Source of the DNA: Drosophila miranda
Lineage: Eukaryota > Arthropoda > Insecta > Diptera > Drosophilidae
Direction of reading: 5' to 3'
Length of the DNA stretch: 64,000 nucleotides
Assembly (NCBI RefSeq): GCF_003369915.1
Contig: NC_046674.1
Coordinates: 19,347,657 to 19,411,656 of the forward strand
Both the position numbers and the translations under genes were made by a program. A model generated the notes under the pieces. That model made no database searches. It was not told where the DNA came from and worked only from the letters and a program-made list of their open reading frames with translations. Below are positions 1 through 12,916 of this stretch, in pieces (the stretch's first letter is position 1; each line of letters starts with the position of its first letter).

Positions 1-3000
1 GCCTGCCTGATATCCTGAGCAATATTCATTCCAGATTATGGCATATCCCATCCTTCATTCAAGGCCCAATCAAATTCTATATAAAAACTTGTATACCCAC
101 TTGTTAGCCCAAGGGAAACATCAACGTTCTGATAACATATGTATGTATGTATCCCTGGAGCTCTAGGGGAATATACTTTTACAGTCACCTGTTCCGTTTG
201 CCCCCTCTCTGATTGAGTGAGTTTTTACGACCAGCAACAGGTTCATTTAATTTAGTCACATTCGACCGTTCGACTGTCTGTCTATCCGTCCATCCGTCTA
301 TCCGTCCGTGCACTGATAAGTATTCCGGCTCTATTCTGACGCATCGCCTGAAGACGAATGAAGCGGAAACGCTGGAAATACTCGGAGTATTTTGTGCGAT
401 ATGCCCCATAAAACTTATAGGGAAAAAAGAAACATACTGTATATAGAAAAACGATGGAAAATTGTAATTTATTTCAAGATGTGTGGTGGAGAAAAACAAT
501 CTTCAGATGATTCACAGCAATCTGCGAGATTCGTTTTGTTTACTGGAGAATTCTTCAGGTGTTAATCATGGGATTCGGCCACATTTTGCCAACATTTGGA
601 TATTTATTTATTTATTGGCCACAAAAATATGCAAAGAATGCGGTGAGTGGGCTATCGCCAGGGACAACAGAGAACAGAAAACAGAAAACAGAAGACAGAA
701 AACAAAAAACAGAAACTAAAAAAGTTGGTCAACGTTTGTTTTTTATCAAAGCTTATGGCTTAAGCGGAAAGGAAGTGTGTGCTCTAGATACAACAAATAA
801 ATACTATATACAGCATATTGTTCAAGAATGTGCCGCTTATCTTTGGGAACGAAACGAAACACTCATGTGGGATGTGGGGCATGAGGCATGAGGCAAAAGC
901 AGACATTTTTCAAACCTGCAACGGCTGCAATTTGCATTTTAAATGCTTTTTTACTGTATCTGCGTATCTTGTGGATACAAATCGGCATTCGGCTGTGGCT
1001 GTTTAATATGCAACCGGCAAAAACTGGCTGAAGGCTACTGGCCACCAAATCCCATAGACGCCACGTGAGACGTGCCACAGAGCGTAATAATTTTACAATG
1101 CACTGCCAAAAGCGGGATGTGAATAGAATTTGCAATCAGTCGGCGACTCATAGAGAGAGAGAGAGAGAGAGAGAGAGATATTATGGAATGTACAGGGCAC
1201 ACTGTCTGCTAAAGGAAACGCGAGGAAAAACTCTGGGGAATACCCATTTTAGATACCCGATTCTTTATCCTTTTCAGAGCTTTTCAGCACATCCTGAAAG
1301 TCCAAAGAGTTCATAAATTTCCCTAGAAAATGCTGGAAATGCTCTTCAAAATTGGGCAATACGGTTTTCTCTACCGACATTCGATCGTATTCCCCTTCTT
1401 TTGAATCTGGCTATGTATCTTTGAGTACCTATAGCTGTAGAGACTTTTTGTTCCATCTCATCTCTATCTCTATCCCACAAGTTGCTTGAGTGCCACACTC
1501 CACTGTAGTGGTGGTGGGGGGCAGGGGGCCACTGGCCAAGGCCTTTTTAACGTACTTTTGAGACATTTGACGCCACTTTTGACACTCGGGAATACATTAT
1601 GAAAACATTATCCCCGAAAGCCAGGGACAAATATGTGCCCCCTCCACCCGTTTATTCGCCTGCGTCCAAATTTGGTTTCGGTTTTGCCTCCCGGAAGTCG
1701 AAAGCCGGATGCAATAAAAATCTGCGAAAATCTGAAAATGTTTTTGCAACCACCCGTCGAGAAAGAGAGAGAGAGAGATAGAGATTCCCTGGAGACAAAG
1801 GCAAGAAAAACTATTGTGAGAGAGCAAGGGCAGGCCCCCCCCCCCCCCCCCCCATCCATGCCTGGAGGACAAGTGTGTGAGAAAATCGATAAGAACAAGG
1901 AGATGGCTGTGTGGCAGTGCAGCAGATTTCCAGATCCCTTAGATGCCGTAGATCCCGTAGATAGGGTGCGTTTTCCGAGATGCAGGGGAGATGCTTCTTG
2001 GCTTTGAGCTAGAGTCCACCCCATGTCCTGGCAGCCCAAAGGCAGAGGACAGAGGGCACAGGGCACAGGGCAGAGGGCGAGGCCGTGACCCTTCCAAGGA
2101 AATCATCATCTCGAAGGACCGATTGGGGGTAAGATGCAGTCTTAGGCAAGCGCCTGGAATCAGGGTGATTCTTGATTGTGCGGGTGGGGTGTGGGGCTGG
2201 GGGTGGGGGTGTGGGTGATAGAATTTCAATCATGGCCGACACGTTGGAAATAGAAGAGGCCGCCCCAAACCAGACAAAAAGCCTGCTGTGAAAAGATATA
2301 TGAGCTTCGTGTCCCGGGCTTTTGTTTTACCGTGTTTGTCCACACCTCTGGACACATTAAAATGATTTCAACAAGTCGCGGGTCACTAGATACTAAACAA
2401 AAAAAAACCACCAAAAGATACCAAAATGTTTCCAATTTAAAAACAATAATTTTTTGAATTTTTCGCATTCATTCGCATCCATTTTTGGTGAGTGTTTTTC
2501 AATGTCATGTGATACGCAGGAACGAATTATTTACACAGTGCTCGACAACATTAAACAGCTGCACTTCAGAGGAGCCCCAGTGCCAGTGGGGGGTGGGGGG
2601 GAGTAGAGGCGTTCGATCTTGAAGTTCAACAGATCTTCGGGCAAGTGCCCGGCGGAGGCTCTACGATCAGCTGGTTGCTGGCTGGGAAGCGGGAAGGCGG
2701 ACAAATGGGCTGCGAGATGAACTGGAAAGGAAAATAAAGTCTGGGGCATAACCCATAAGGAAATACTCTATAAATGCGGACATATCGAACATATTATTCC
2801 TTCGATTATATATGAACTTTTACACTCTTATATGTAGATCTTTTTTTAAGGCGGAATTTTAATGGATAAACCTCTACCTTTCCATAATCTTCCCAGTGTG
2901 TCTTTCGGTGACTTTACAGGTCTTATTCCCAAGGATTATTATTAAAAAACTGTTTTCCCCTCTAGATAGGCCTCTGCCAGGCCTCATCTTCAATGCGTTG

Positions 3001-3117
3001 GACCTTGTCTAGGCCAAAAAGTAATTTAAAATAACAAAAATACAAAAACTATTTTTAGTTCCCGGCTATAGACACAACAACATTAGACGGAGACGGAGAC
3101 GGAGAGAGAGAGATTCC

Positions 3118-3149
<32 letters not shown>

Positions 3150-4669
3150 CGGGAGAGCGAGGTAGGAGGGACCCCAAGAGACGACCCAATGGGGTGGGTT
3201 GGCTGCCCCAAAAAAAAGAGATTTCCCTCCCCCCCCCCAAAACGCACGCCACTCAGCAAATGTCGAAATAAATGCTTAAAAAAAGCGAAAAAAAAACAAC
3301 AGTTTTTATTTATCCGTGCCTCAAGTTTTTAAGCTTTTTTTTTTTTTTTTTGCATATGCAAAGCGGTCGAGCGGTGGTCGGGTCTTAATGGAATTTAAGA
3401 GACGGCGACGCGACGCGATGGCCGGCGCATGCTTTAAATTTAATTAAAGTGAAAAGCAGCGAAAAATCCAAAGAAAGTTTTGTGCTCGAGTGGCGATTGC
3501 AGGCGGACCCGCATTTGACCCGCTTAGCCGCACCACCCCCCCCCCTCCTCCACCCCTTCCGGGGGGATGTCTATGATTTTTTTGCATTATAAATATATAT
3601 ATATTATAATATTATGATGGTTTTTAAGTGCGGCCGCGCTTCGCTTTCCAGCCACAGACAAAAAAAATTCAATTAAACCGAACAAAAAATACCAACCATC
3701 TTTCTGGTTACACTTTCCTTTTGGGGGCGCCACGAATGAGGGCGGGGGAGGGAGGCCAAGTGGAATATCGAGTATTTCGTGTGCAAATCACTTATGCAAA
3801 TTTCGGGGAGTCGGAAAACAGTTATGGGCATATATTACGCGCTCCCCTGGCTACCGATTTTCAACAATGATTCGTGATTGAGTCTGAACGAAAGAGATAT
3901 ATATATATACATATGTATATGTTTGCCACAAGGAGGGGGGTACGAGGTGTTCGTATGTACATTGGGGCAGGGAGAAACTGGTTTTCTATAACCCACATCA
4001 TGAATCATATCACAAAAAGCGTTGAGCAAAACGAAAAGCCTAAAGAAATGGTTAACCAAAAAAAAAAACAAGAAAAAAACAAGGCGGAACAAAATATATT
4101 CCAGAATGAAATCTGCATAATTTTTAATGAATATTAACTATAATTTGAAGATTAATTGTATGCCCAGACAAAAAGTTGAAATGTTTTTCCGGGAATATTA
4201 ACAGAAATTTGTCAAAATTTCGAGATATTCATCCAATACAGTTCCAATAAATTTAGAACGAATTTTGTTTGTCTTTCTTGCACTTTATTCCAGTTTTATT
4301 TCTAGAACCTCCCCGCCCACGGAATTGGTAGCCCTTTACGGCTTTTATTGGCTCCCTTCTGCTGCCGCTGCCCTGAGATCCGTATGCAAATCCGCCAGAC
4401 AAACACTTGGGTAAGCTGCTCTAAGCGGAAAACTAGCAGCAGACAGGCAGAGTAGAGTTGACCCCAGAGCCAGGCCCAAAAAAAATCCACGTAGCAGGAA
4501 AAAGAGAGGAAAACTGCTTAACAAATAGATTGCAAAATGCTGTCTAGACGTGCAATTTCGGGGCCCTGGCAACATGGCAACATGGAGGCTCCTCTGGGCA
4601 GAAGCGGCTTTTGCTGCTGCTGCTGCTGCGGCAGCACATTTTCCAGAGTTGCACAAACACCAACACACC

Positions 4670-4706
<37 letters not shown>

Positions 4707-6308
4707 AGATACCTTCCGAGGGTGTGCTGCGCCGGCTGCTGATTCTGCCCTGCCTGCCCGTCCTTCATCCTCTGTCCAGGGGCGGAGTGCACACAAAACT
4801 ACCCCCGAAAAAAACAAAAAAAAAACGAAACGTATATAAAATCCATCGATATCCGAATCTCTCGAATTGAATTGAAATTTCAGCAAAAACTAAATCGAGC
4901 AACGAAGAGGGCGAGAGAGGAAGAGAGGGAGCGGGGTAGAAAGGGAGGAAAAAGCAGCTGAGCATTGCAAAAAAAAAAAAAAAGTTAAGTTAAAATGTTT
5001 AAAAGGTAAGCTTTTAGAATGGGCGTGTCAACGCCCTAAACGAAACCAGAAAACGATTAAAAACAGCTGTTTAAGCGAATGTCTAACCCAAGAAAGAGAG
5101 GTAGAGAGGCAGAGAGAGATATGTACATAGATTCGGTCGGAGAGCAAACGGAAGAAGAAGAAGAAAAACTATTAAATATAATAAAAATATTGTGGAGCCG
5201 GTGTACTTGGAATCGAAGAAGTGGTGGAATGGTGTTTTTGGGCCTCCTCTCCTCCGTAGAACACAACACTGCAAAGGCAAAGGCAAAGGCAAAAGCAAAA
5301 GACAAAAAAACAACAACGATATCCGAGAAATAACGCTCTGGGGCGGCGCACGCTTGGTACCGCCGCCGCCGCCGCCGCCGCTCATATGGCAGCAATTTAC
5401 ATAAAACCCGCAAAACCAGTTTTTTTTTTTCTTCATTAAGTTTCAAGTTCCAACGCAGACAGAGACGGAGCGAGAGAGGTAGAGCGGTCGAGAGAGAGAG
5501 AAGAGCGAAACATTATGAACGTAAAGTTCTTGAGACATTTGCCTGCACTTTAGCTTTGGCTTGAGCTTTGCTTTGCTTTGAGATGATTTCTTGGCTTGTA
5601 AAAGCTGATAAGGAACTAAGTGGAATGGGTAAGTGGAAGGACTTTACAGTTATGTTCGGGAATTCCATTAATTCAATGAGAGAGGCATTTAGTTGCCAAT
5701 CTGCAAAAGTCTCTCTTTCATTTCTGTTTATTTGGGAAGCCCTCTGAGCTCGAAAGATCCATTAATCCAATAGAAAAGGGACAAACATATATTTACCCGA
5801 TCCCTATCCCGAAGCCCATCTGCCAAATCGCTTTCCCCCTCTCGTGTCTTTTGCCAAGCTTATCGTTCCATAATCTAATTAGATTTCCCTATCAGGAAAA
5901 GCACCAGCTCTCTCTCTCTTTCCCAAAAAAGAATTCCCACACAGCGCAAAAGAATTATTCACTCGAATAACTGTTTACCTTAAGAGTTCCAATAACTCAA
6001 TGAAAGATTATCTGCAGTTGTGTCTCCAATTTTCTCCTTTGCTTTGAAGAACCGCTCAGCTTGATAAGAATTATATCCCAATCTACAGTTGTTTGTTCTC
6101 ACAGAAATAACTTCCCTCTCAACTAAAGTTCCACTCACAATAGAAGAATAACAACAAAAAACACTCACTCATACAAAAGCTTAACGGGAAGGATTTTACT
6201 ACTGCTTATCTTGAGAGTTCCATAATCCAATCAGACAGTTCCCCATAGTAGAACTCCCCTCCCCACCCCCCACTACAGCGCTAATCAACAATAGAGAGAA
6301 AAACTTAC
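1..6308. other. Long non-coding stretch, probably first intron of the Cip4-type gene
   Basis: No convincing coding exon was found on either strand; open frames here are driven by simple repeats. It holds simple-sequence tracts: (GA)n near 1151-1178 and 3120-3150, poly-C near 1835-1853, (CA)n at about 4672-4703, a poly-A run near 4969-4983 and (CCG)n near 5361-5381. Because the exon at 6309-6332 ends in a minus-strand splice donor, and the expected continuation of the F-BAR domain was not found to its left, this interval is best read as intron 1 of that gene. Confidence 0.5.
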
Positions 6309-6332
6309 CCATAGCTCTGTGCCCCAACTCAT
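6309..6332 (-). CDS. Cip4: First coding exon of a CIP4/FBP17/TOCA-1 family F-BAR protein (partial)
   Basis: On the minus strand an ATG opens eight codons reading MSWGTELW and is followed directly by a consensus donor GTAAGT, in phase 0. M-(S/D)-W-G-T-E-L-W is the start of the F-BAR domain of the CIP4/FBP17/TOCA-1 family, where it is followed by D-Q-(F/Y). These proteins bend membranes and link Cdc42 and WASp to actin during endocytosis. Upstream, the CAG at about 6418 could end a 5' UTR intron. A housekeeping-type promoter pointing the same way lies about 1.1 kb upstream (7458-7490). The rest of the protein must lie to the left, outside the window. Family assignment rests on eight residues, their position at the start and the splice site; fly Cip4 is the obvious candidate but the symbol is inferred. 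Confidence 0.6.
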
Positions 6333-7457
6333 GTTGTTGGAGTTTTCCGCTGCTGCGTTTTCCGATTCGGCCAGTTTGTTGTTGCTGCTGTGTCTACTGC
6401 TTGAACTGCTTGCCACTGTAGTAGTAATAATCCACAAAAAAAAACAAAAACGAAGATAATGTAATCCAAAAGAAGCGCACGAAACGAAACAGTGAAGAGG
6501 GAGAAGAGTAAAATATGAGAGATGTTGCTGTTGCTGGCGTTTGTTTGTATGTATGTATTTCCCGCAAAGGTTAATTAATTTTTTTGGTTTGTTTCAACGT
6601 TGCGCGTTCTTTGAGAGCACTAATTCCCCCTCGATAAACGTGGAGACACGGCCGACGAATTTGGTGGTTAAACAGGTAAGACGAACCACTCAGAAAAAAA
6701 AAAACAAGAATGTTGCAGCAGACGACGTGTCAATGCAGCGCAGCCGGCAGATGGACAGCAGCGCGGGGCAGGTAGCTGCAGCAAAAGGAATGTGCGACCG
6801 TTTTTCTGGATAGCGCCAATAATCGAGAGGAAAATAATCAAAAAAAAAGAAACAAAACCGAAGGGAAATGCACTGGCATTTGCGCTGCAGCGGCGCAGTA
6901 GAGAGACAGAGAGAGAGAGAGAAAGACACCATGGGCTGCAGTTCAAGAGAGAGTGCGAGTGCAGTTGGAATTTTGAATTAGTTTTTCTTTCTGTCTATTG
7001 TTTTGGTATTTTACATAATTCGCACACATTTTGCACGCACACCTTTCTTTCTGTCCCTCTCTTTCTGTCTCTCCTCCCACGCACGCTTTAGGCAGGCGTT
7101 TTTCCTTTGCAGCTCGTTTCGCCCGATTCGTTGCACAATTTCATTTCTCAGATGTTTCTTCAATATGCGGCTTGCACTTTTAATAGAATGCGTCATAATT
7201 CGGGCGACTTTGCACACACAAACAAACACACAAACAAACAAACACACACACTCGCACACAAGCACGGAACATAGAATAAATTTGTTTCTCTTTTTATATC
7301 GCGTTTTTACCTTTGGCCATAAACGCCCGAACGAACGGCCGGATCAAAAAAAAAAAGGGCAAAAACGTCTCTCTATATACTTATTTATTTGTATTTACTT
7401 ATTCGACACGACGCGCACAGCAACCGCCCGGTTGAAAAAAAATTTTGATAATGTGGG

Positions 7458-7490
7458 CAGTGTGACCGCGGACCCACTGATAAAATATAC
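7458..7490 (-). promoter_or_regulatory. Core promoter with motif 1 and motif 6, firing leftward
   Basis: Read on the minus strand, GTATATTTTA (7490-7481, the motif 6 type KTYRGTATWTTT) is followed by CGGTCACACTG (7468-7458), a full match to the Drosophila motif 1 consensus YGGTCACACTR. This ordered pair marks TATA-less, M1BP-type housekeeping promoters, with transcription starting close to motif 1. Orientation and position suit the Cip4-type exon at 6309-6332, whose 5' UTR would then lie in 6333-7455. Confidence 0.6.
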
Positions 7491-7494
7491 GGTC

Positions 7495-9430
7495 TGACGA
7501 ATTCAAGTTCTATTATACATATTCCTCGTTTTTGATATTCCGTCGAATATTACTAGCTATATAGAACATTTAGCCATGACTACTTAGTTTTATACGATTG
7601 ATGAATAAATTTTCTACACAATTGGTTAGTTTTTAGTCCTTGCTTTTATTGTATTTTGACTAAAACAACGTTTAAACAAAATAGTTCAACAAAAAATCAG
7701 TCGCAATGTTGCTGGTATTTGAAGACATGATGCGTGTATAGCCCTTTGTACACCCTATTTCGCTAAGTTTTTATGTAGATCAAACGCAATTTATTAAGAC
7801 CTTATCTCAAATTGATATTCTTTAGACATATTCGAGTACATTATTAGTATCTTGTATATATTTATAGCGATCCTGATACCTACTGAGCCTTGGAAGACAA
7901 ACATTTTTACAATTCTATATCATCCATTTCCCCCAGGGTATGTGTGCATGGAATTAGCAACATGTTTGTGTATGGAATGGGACTCATTGCTGCAATAGCG
8001 AAACTGCGGCGAATCGGGTATTGCCTATATTTCAAACTATATAGATTTACCCACTTAGCTTTATCGCATAGATAAATACATTTTTTACAAGATTGCTTCT
8101 TTAAATTGCTTGTAAGTATTTTATTTTGACCAAAAAACGGTTTTCAAGTAAATGTTGCCGCAACATTGTGTATGGAATGGGACTCATTGTTGCTAAAGCG
8201 AACTGCCGCGAATTCAAATTCGATTCAAAAAAACGACCAATTCCTCATATTCTTTGTTCCGTTGAATAATACTATCTATATGGAACATTTAGCCATGCCC
8301 ACTCAATTTTGTACGATTGATGAATCAATTCTTTACATGATTGGCCTATTCGAAATACTTGCATTGGATTTCTATATAACATTGAAAATTAAATTAATAA
8401 TTGACAAAAATACCATTTAGCACTAAAAAACACCACATGGGAGCGCGGCGAAAACCAGTTTTTACAGTATGACCCTCAGAACAGCACCGAAATATACGGT
8501 CTCATTTGAAAAATATACCGAGTGGTGCGCGCCAAATCTAACTTTTTTGAATGTGAGCGACAAGGATTTAAATGTTGTCAACCGGGCCTTTATCTATGCC
8601 CACATAATTTTATACGATTAATGAATCAATTTTTTACTTAACTGGCCAGTTTTTAGTCCTTGCTTTTATTGTATTTTGACTAAACAAGGTTTAAGCAAAA
8701 TAGTTCAACAAAAAAACAGTTGCAATGTGGCTGGTAAATTAGCAAAATTTGTGTATGGAATCGGTATGGTATGGTATTGCCAAGCTATATAGATTTGCCC
8801 ACTTAGCTTTATCGCATAGATAAATACATTTTTTACAAGATTGCTTCTTTAAATTGCTTGTAAGTATTTTATTTTGACCAAAAAACGGTTTTCAAGTAAA
8901 TGTTGCCGCAACATTGTGTATGGAATGGGACTCATTGTTGCTAAAGCGAACTGCCGCGAATTCAAATTCGATTAAAAAAAACGACCAATTCCTCATATTC
9001 TTTGTTCCGTTGAATAATACTATCTATATGAAACATTTAGCCATGCGCACTCAATTTTGTACGATTGATGAATCAATTCTATACATGATTGGTCTATTCG
9101 AAATACTTGCTTTTATTGGATTTCTATATAACATTGAAAATTAAATTAATAGATTGATGAAATTGACAAAAATACCATGGGAGCGCGGCGAAAACCAGTA
9201 TTTCTACAGTATGACCCTCAGAACAGCACCGAAATATACCGCCTAATTTTCAAAATATACCGTAAATATACTGACGAATTCAAGTTCTATTATACATATT
9301 CCTCGATTTTGATATTCCGTGGAATATTACCAGCTAGATAAAACATTTTGCCATGCCCACATAATTTTATCCGATTAATGAACCTATTTTCTACTTGACT
9401 GGCTTATTAATCAATAATAATATCTTACTA
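7495..9430. repeat. Imperfect tandem repeat array derived partly from promoter-flanking DNA
   Basis: Segments recur in order. About 380 bp at 8039-8420 is repeated at 8786-9165 (period about 748). A block from 7495 (tgacgaattcaagttctatt) recurs near 9270. The stretch at 7635-7720 recurs at 8651-8735. A core gtgtatggaatgggactcat occurs at about 7969, 8169 and 8917, with a degenerate copy near 8750. Motif-6-like AAATATACCG strings recur near 8508, 8530, 9231 and 9251. Small open frames inside are by-products of the duplication. No transposase or terminal repeats were seen. Confidence 0.8.
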
Positions 9431-10271
9431 ATATTTTTGACGATTTTCATTGGTTCAAAACAAAAATCGCCGTTTCCGATTCAAACAATTTTCAGTTACA
9501 AAACCGTTCCGTAATGTACGATATAAATATTTGAACCTGGGGAAAAGGGCTATATTATATGTAGTGTATATCAAATATATTTTAAATTTTAAAACTCCTG
9601 GGTCCGTTAATCTGACCACATGGCAGTATCTGCTGAATAGCATGATGACATGATGTCTTGTTAATATTTCTCGATGCATTTTCACTCTTAGCGACTTAGC
9701 AGTTCCAATCAGCACCATATTTCGAAGAGAGCCAACAACCGTTTCGAAGAAATCTTGTGGATTGTTAAAACAGGAGCCCCAATTTATGTGATTTTATATG
9801 AAAATCAGAAAAATGATCCCTGAACTCCCTGATTCGATCGATGGAAAACTTTGCTGATCTAAGTACTTATAGCTTATAGCTATATGACATTAACTGACCT
9901 AGCTGCAAAAACAGAGACAGCAGAGAACAGAGAATAGTCGGGATATGTTTGCGAAACGGCTGTTATCTCTCTCTCTCTTCGTAGAAAATTTAGTGCAGCC
10001 TAAATACAGCTGTTAAAGCGTGGACTTTGCAGGGCTGCAATTACAAGTTATTGGCGGGATCTCAGCGAACAATTTGACTTAAAAAAAATTAAAGTGCTGC
10101 TGGAAATCGTGCAAAGTTCAGCAGGGGACAAGTCATTGTTCTTTCCCGCTTATCGCTCCGGCAGAACTTAGCCAATATAACTATGGAGCCATCCACAGAT
10201 AGCCCGCCAGAAGTCCGATAAGAAGTCAAGGACTGGGATTACAAAAGAGCATATAGTATCAGCTCAGAAAC
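9431..10271. other. Intergenic, no gene seen
   Basis: No open frame with coding character. A (CT)n tract lies near 9967-9980. The right end holds the 3' end of 26-29-p: TTTATT at 10272-10277 is an AATAAA signal on the minus strand. Confidence 0.5.
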
Positions 10272-10355
10272 TTTATTTCATATTTAGAGCCCGCGGGGCG
10301 AGAAAATAAAAAAGTGTAAAGAAAAATAAAAAACATAATTGGACCGAGGACCACT

Positions 10356-12281
10356 CTACATTTCCACATAGGTGGGCATGGTCATTACGCCGCAATTGTT
10401 CTTGCGGGCTGACATCAGGATGTAGCCATCGTTGCCCCAATAGGTGGACCAGGAGTTCTTCACCAGCCAGTAGTCCTCGCCCTTTATGGTGCCAAAGCCC
10501 ACGGCCAGAACGGCATGGTCCAGGCCATCCACATCGTTCTTGCACTCAGGCTCGTAGTAGACGCCGTTCGAATAGAAGCTGAAAGTCTTTGGTGAGGCAT
10601 CAATGGCCACCGAGAGGGGTCCGTGCTTGAGGAGGGCCAGCTTAAACGCATTCGGATCGTTGGAGGTGACATTTACAAAGCCCTTGATGGGCGCCACGAG
10701 GGTGACGTTGTTGATGCGGCAGTAGCCGTCCTGGCCAAGGTACGGTCCGTACTCCTCTTCGGTGGGGACGCCGCCCACCTGCATCATCCACTGATAGACG
10801 CGGAAGTCCTCGCCGCCATCGCAGCCGTTGTTGCCAAACGGCCAGGAGCAATCGATCAATGCCTGCTGGGAGAGACGGACCAAATCGCCGCCGTTCTTGA
10901 GGAAGAAGGCGCCCTCCAGGTGGCCAATGGTACCAAAGGACCAGCAAGATCCGCACACCGATTGGTCTGACATGAAAATGAAATACATTTAATTCAAGCA
11001 GGAAGACACGCCAGAGACACGCCTTGGGAAATACCTTTGACTGGGGTAACAGCACCGAAAAGACGCCAATCGTACTGGGCGGGAATCTCATCCTGGTGCT
11101 TAGACACATCGTAGGGGAAGGGCTTGCCTGTGTTGTAACCGCCTGACGATTTGTAGCCGCGTCTGGCCTTCAGCTCCTCCTCGGTCTTGTCGGCCAAATG
11201 ATTTACGGCCAGCGTGTAGGTCAGCTTAGCCCGGTTCTTAGAGTGAATGTAGCGCAGGTTCTGGCGGAAGATGTTCTTCCTGTGCTCGTGCTCCTGCTCA
11301 GTGCGGTAGGTCATGCCGTGCTTGTGCTTAAAGTGGTGGAAGGCCCTATCCACGTGCTCGTCAGTGTGCGAGATGAACTCCTGCATCGGGTTAAAGGTGG
11401 CATAGTGGCCAGTGCCCGGCCCGGGGAAGCCCACGCACGTCAAGCTCTCGTCGATCTCGAACACCTCGTGGGGGATATCGACGTGCTCATAGCTGTCGTA
11501 GTCGAGGTAGTAATGATCGTAATGCGAGCCTAGGAGCGTGTTGTAGCCACGCATCTCGTAGCGCACTGGAATGGGCATCCGGCTGGCCGGATAGTGTGGC
11601 GACTTCTTGTAGCGCACCCACAGCGTATATACGTTTTTCTTCTGGCCGATGGTCTCCTCCAGGCGGAACTTGTCGCAGGTGAAGCCCAGGAAGGTCTCGG
11701 TACCGATCAGCTTGAATGGCTTGGCGTCCGGCAGGATGCTCTGAGTCTCCACTTTCTGCTCGGACGTGCCGTTGACCTGCAGGCAGGTCAGCTTGTTCAT
11801 CTCCTGCTGCGTGGTGATGGGCGCCAGCTTCAGCAGTGTGCCGTAATCCCCCTCCCCGGCCAGCTGGTACGTCTTCACCATGCCCCCATAGTAGTCGATG
11901 CGGGATCGTTTGGTGTTCTTATCGTACCAAGCGTAGAACGGCTCGGCAATCTCGGCATAGGGTATGTACAGCGTGCCCTTCACAATGTAGTTGGCATCCC
12001 AGCGCGGCGGGTTAGTGGCCTCTCCTGAAGTAGCGGTTGTTGTTTTTGTTGTTGGGAGAGGGAGAGGGAGAAAGAGAGGGAGTTTGTCAAATGCAAACGG
12101 TAAAGAGCGGCCATCACTGTCTTGGCTCACGCCACTTTTCGCATACACACATATGTATGTGCATACATTATTTTCTATGTAAATCTATTCTTTGTTCGAC
12201 GAAACACTTTTCGCAATCTATTATTTACTCACCTGAGAGTGCCAGGCCCGCCAGCAGCGCTAAAACTAAAAACACTTGCAT
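10356..12281 (-). CDS. 26-29-p: 26-29 kDa-type papain-family cysteine protease
   Basis: Three coding exons on the minus strand: 12233-12281, 11035-12024 and 10356-10966, with GT-AG introns and phase-1 joins, giving about 549 residues. Exon 1 encodes a signal peptide (MQVFLVLALLAGLALSG). The long exon 2 encodes the N-terminal extension typical of insect 26/29-kDa proteases, then the inhibitory prodomain. The mature C1 peptidase begins near 'YDWRLFGAVTPVKDQ', and the last intron splits the Asp codon of KDQ. The active site shows CGSCWSF with the catalytic Cys, GLDHAVLAVGFG with the His, and VKNSWSTYWG with the Asn; the NSW-insert-WG form is usual for this subfamily. The product is expected to be secreted or lysosomal; the family is known from haemocytes and fat body. 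A minus-strand AATAAA lies at 10272-10277. Antisense open frames over this gene are shadows. Confidence 0.93.
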
Positions 12282-12554
12282 TCTCAGGAAATCTGTATTG
12301 AATAATCTATGATTAAATCGAAATTCAATATTAAGTTATTTGTTGTTCAGTTCAAAAGCTAAGCTCTTCTGCCGGCTCAAATTAACTTTTGCTCCGACAA
12401 CAACTTTTTGCAGCGAAAGCGTGAGAAACGCGTTTTGTCATTTAATGGTGCAAAGCTCAAATACACAGCTCAAAACAAAGTATTACTTAATATGAAATGT
12501 CAATTTTAAATAATTGTGAATTTTCGCTCTATTAATTTGAGCTTTTTTTTGCTT

Positions 12555-12916
12555 CATATATTCTATTGGATTGCATTCATATTCATGCCAGTCATTCCCT
12601 TTCAAGCAATTCTACTTTGGCGCGCATCTAGACGACAGGATCCACATTTGTAGTTACTGTGTAGTTACCATGTACATAAATGTACATATTTGCTTACCTT
12701 TTTTGTTTAAACCTAATTTTATAATAAAAAGGAGTCATATATTCTATTGGATTGCATTTATATTCATGCCAGTCATTCCCTTTCAAACAATTCTACTTTG
12801 GCGCGCATCTGGACGACAGGATCCACATTTGTAGTTACTGTGTAGTTACCATGTACATAAATGTACATATTTGCTTACCTTTTTTGTTTAAAGCTAATTT
12901 TAAAATAAAAAGGAGT
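12555..12916. repeat. Two-copy tandem duplication, 181-bp unit
   Basis: Unit 12555-12735 is followed head-to-tail by 12736-12916. The copies differ at only a few positions (for example attcat/atttat, aagcaa/aaacaa, ctagacg/ctggacg, aaacct/aaagct). High identity implies a recent duplication. It lies about 270 bp upstream of the 26-29-p start codon. Short open frames inside it are not conserved coding sequence. Confidence 0.92.

Noticed and set aside
4537..4886. Overlapping open frames on both strands around the CA repeat
   Set aside because: They are created by the (CA)n and (GCT)n tracts and show no protein features.
8166..9144. Two similar open frames (about 84 and 76 codons) that could look like paralogous peptides
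   Set aside because: They lie entirely inside the tandem repeat array; the similarity is that of the DNA units, and there is no signal peptide or domain.
10623..12028. Long plus-strand open frames across the 26-29-p locus
   Set aside because: They are antisense shadows of GC-rich coding exons; the minus-strand frame carries the protease motifs.
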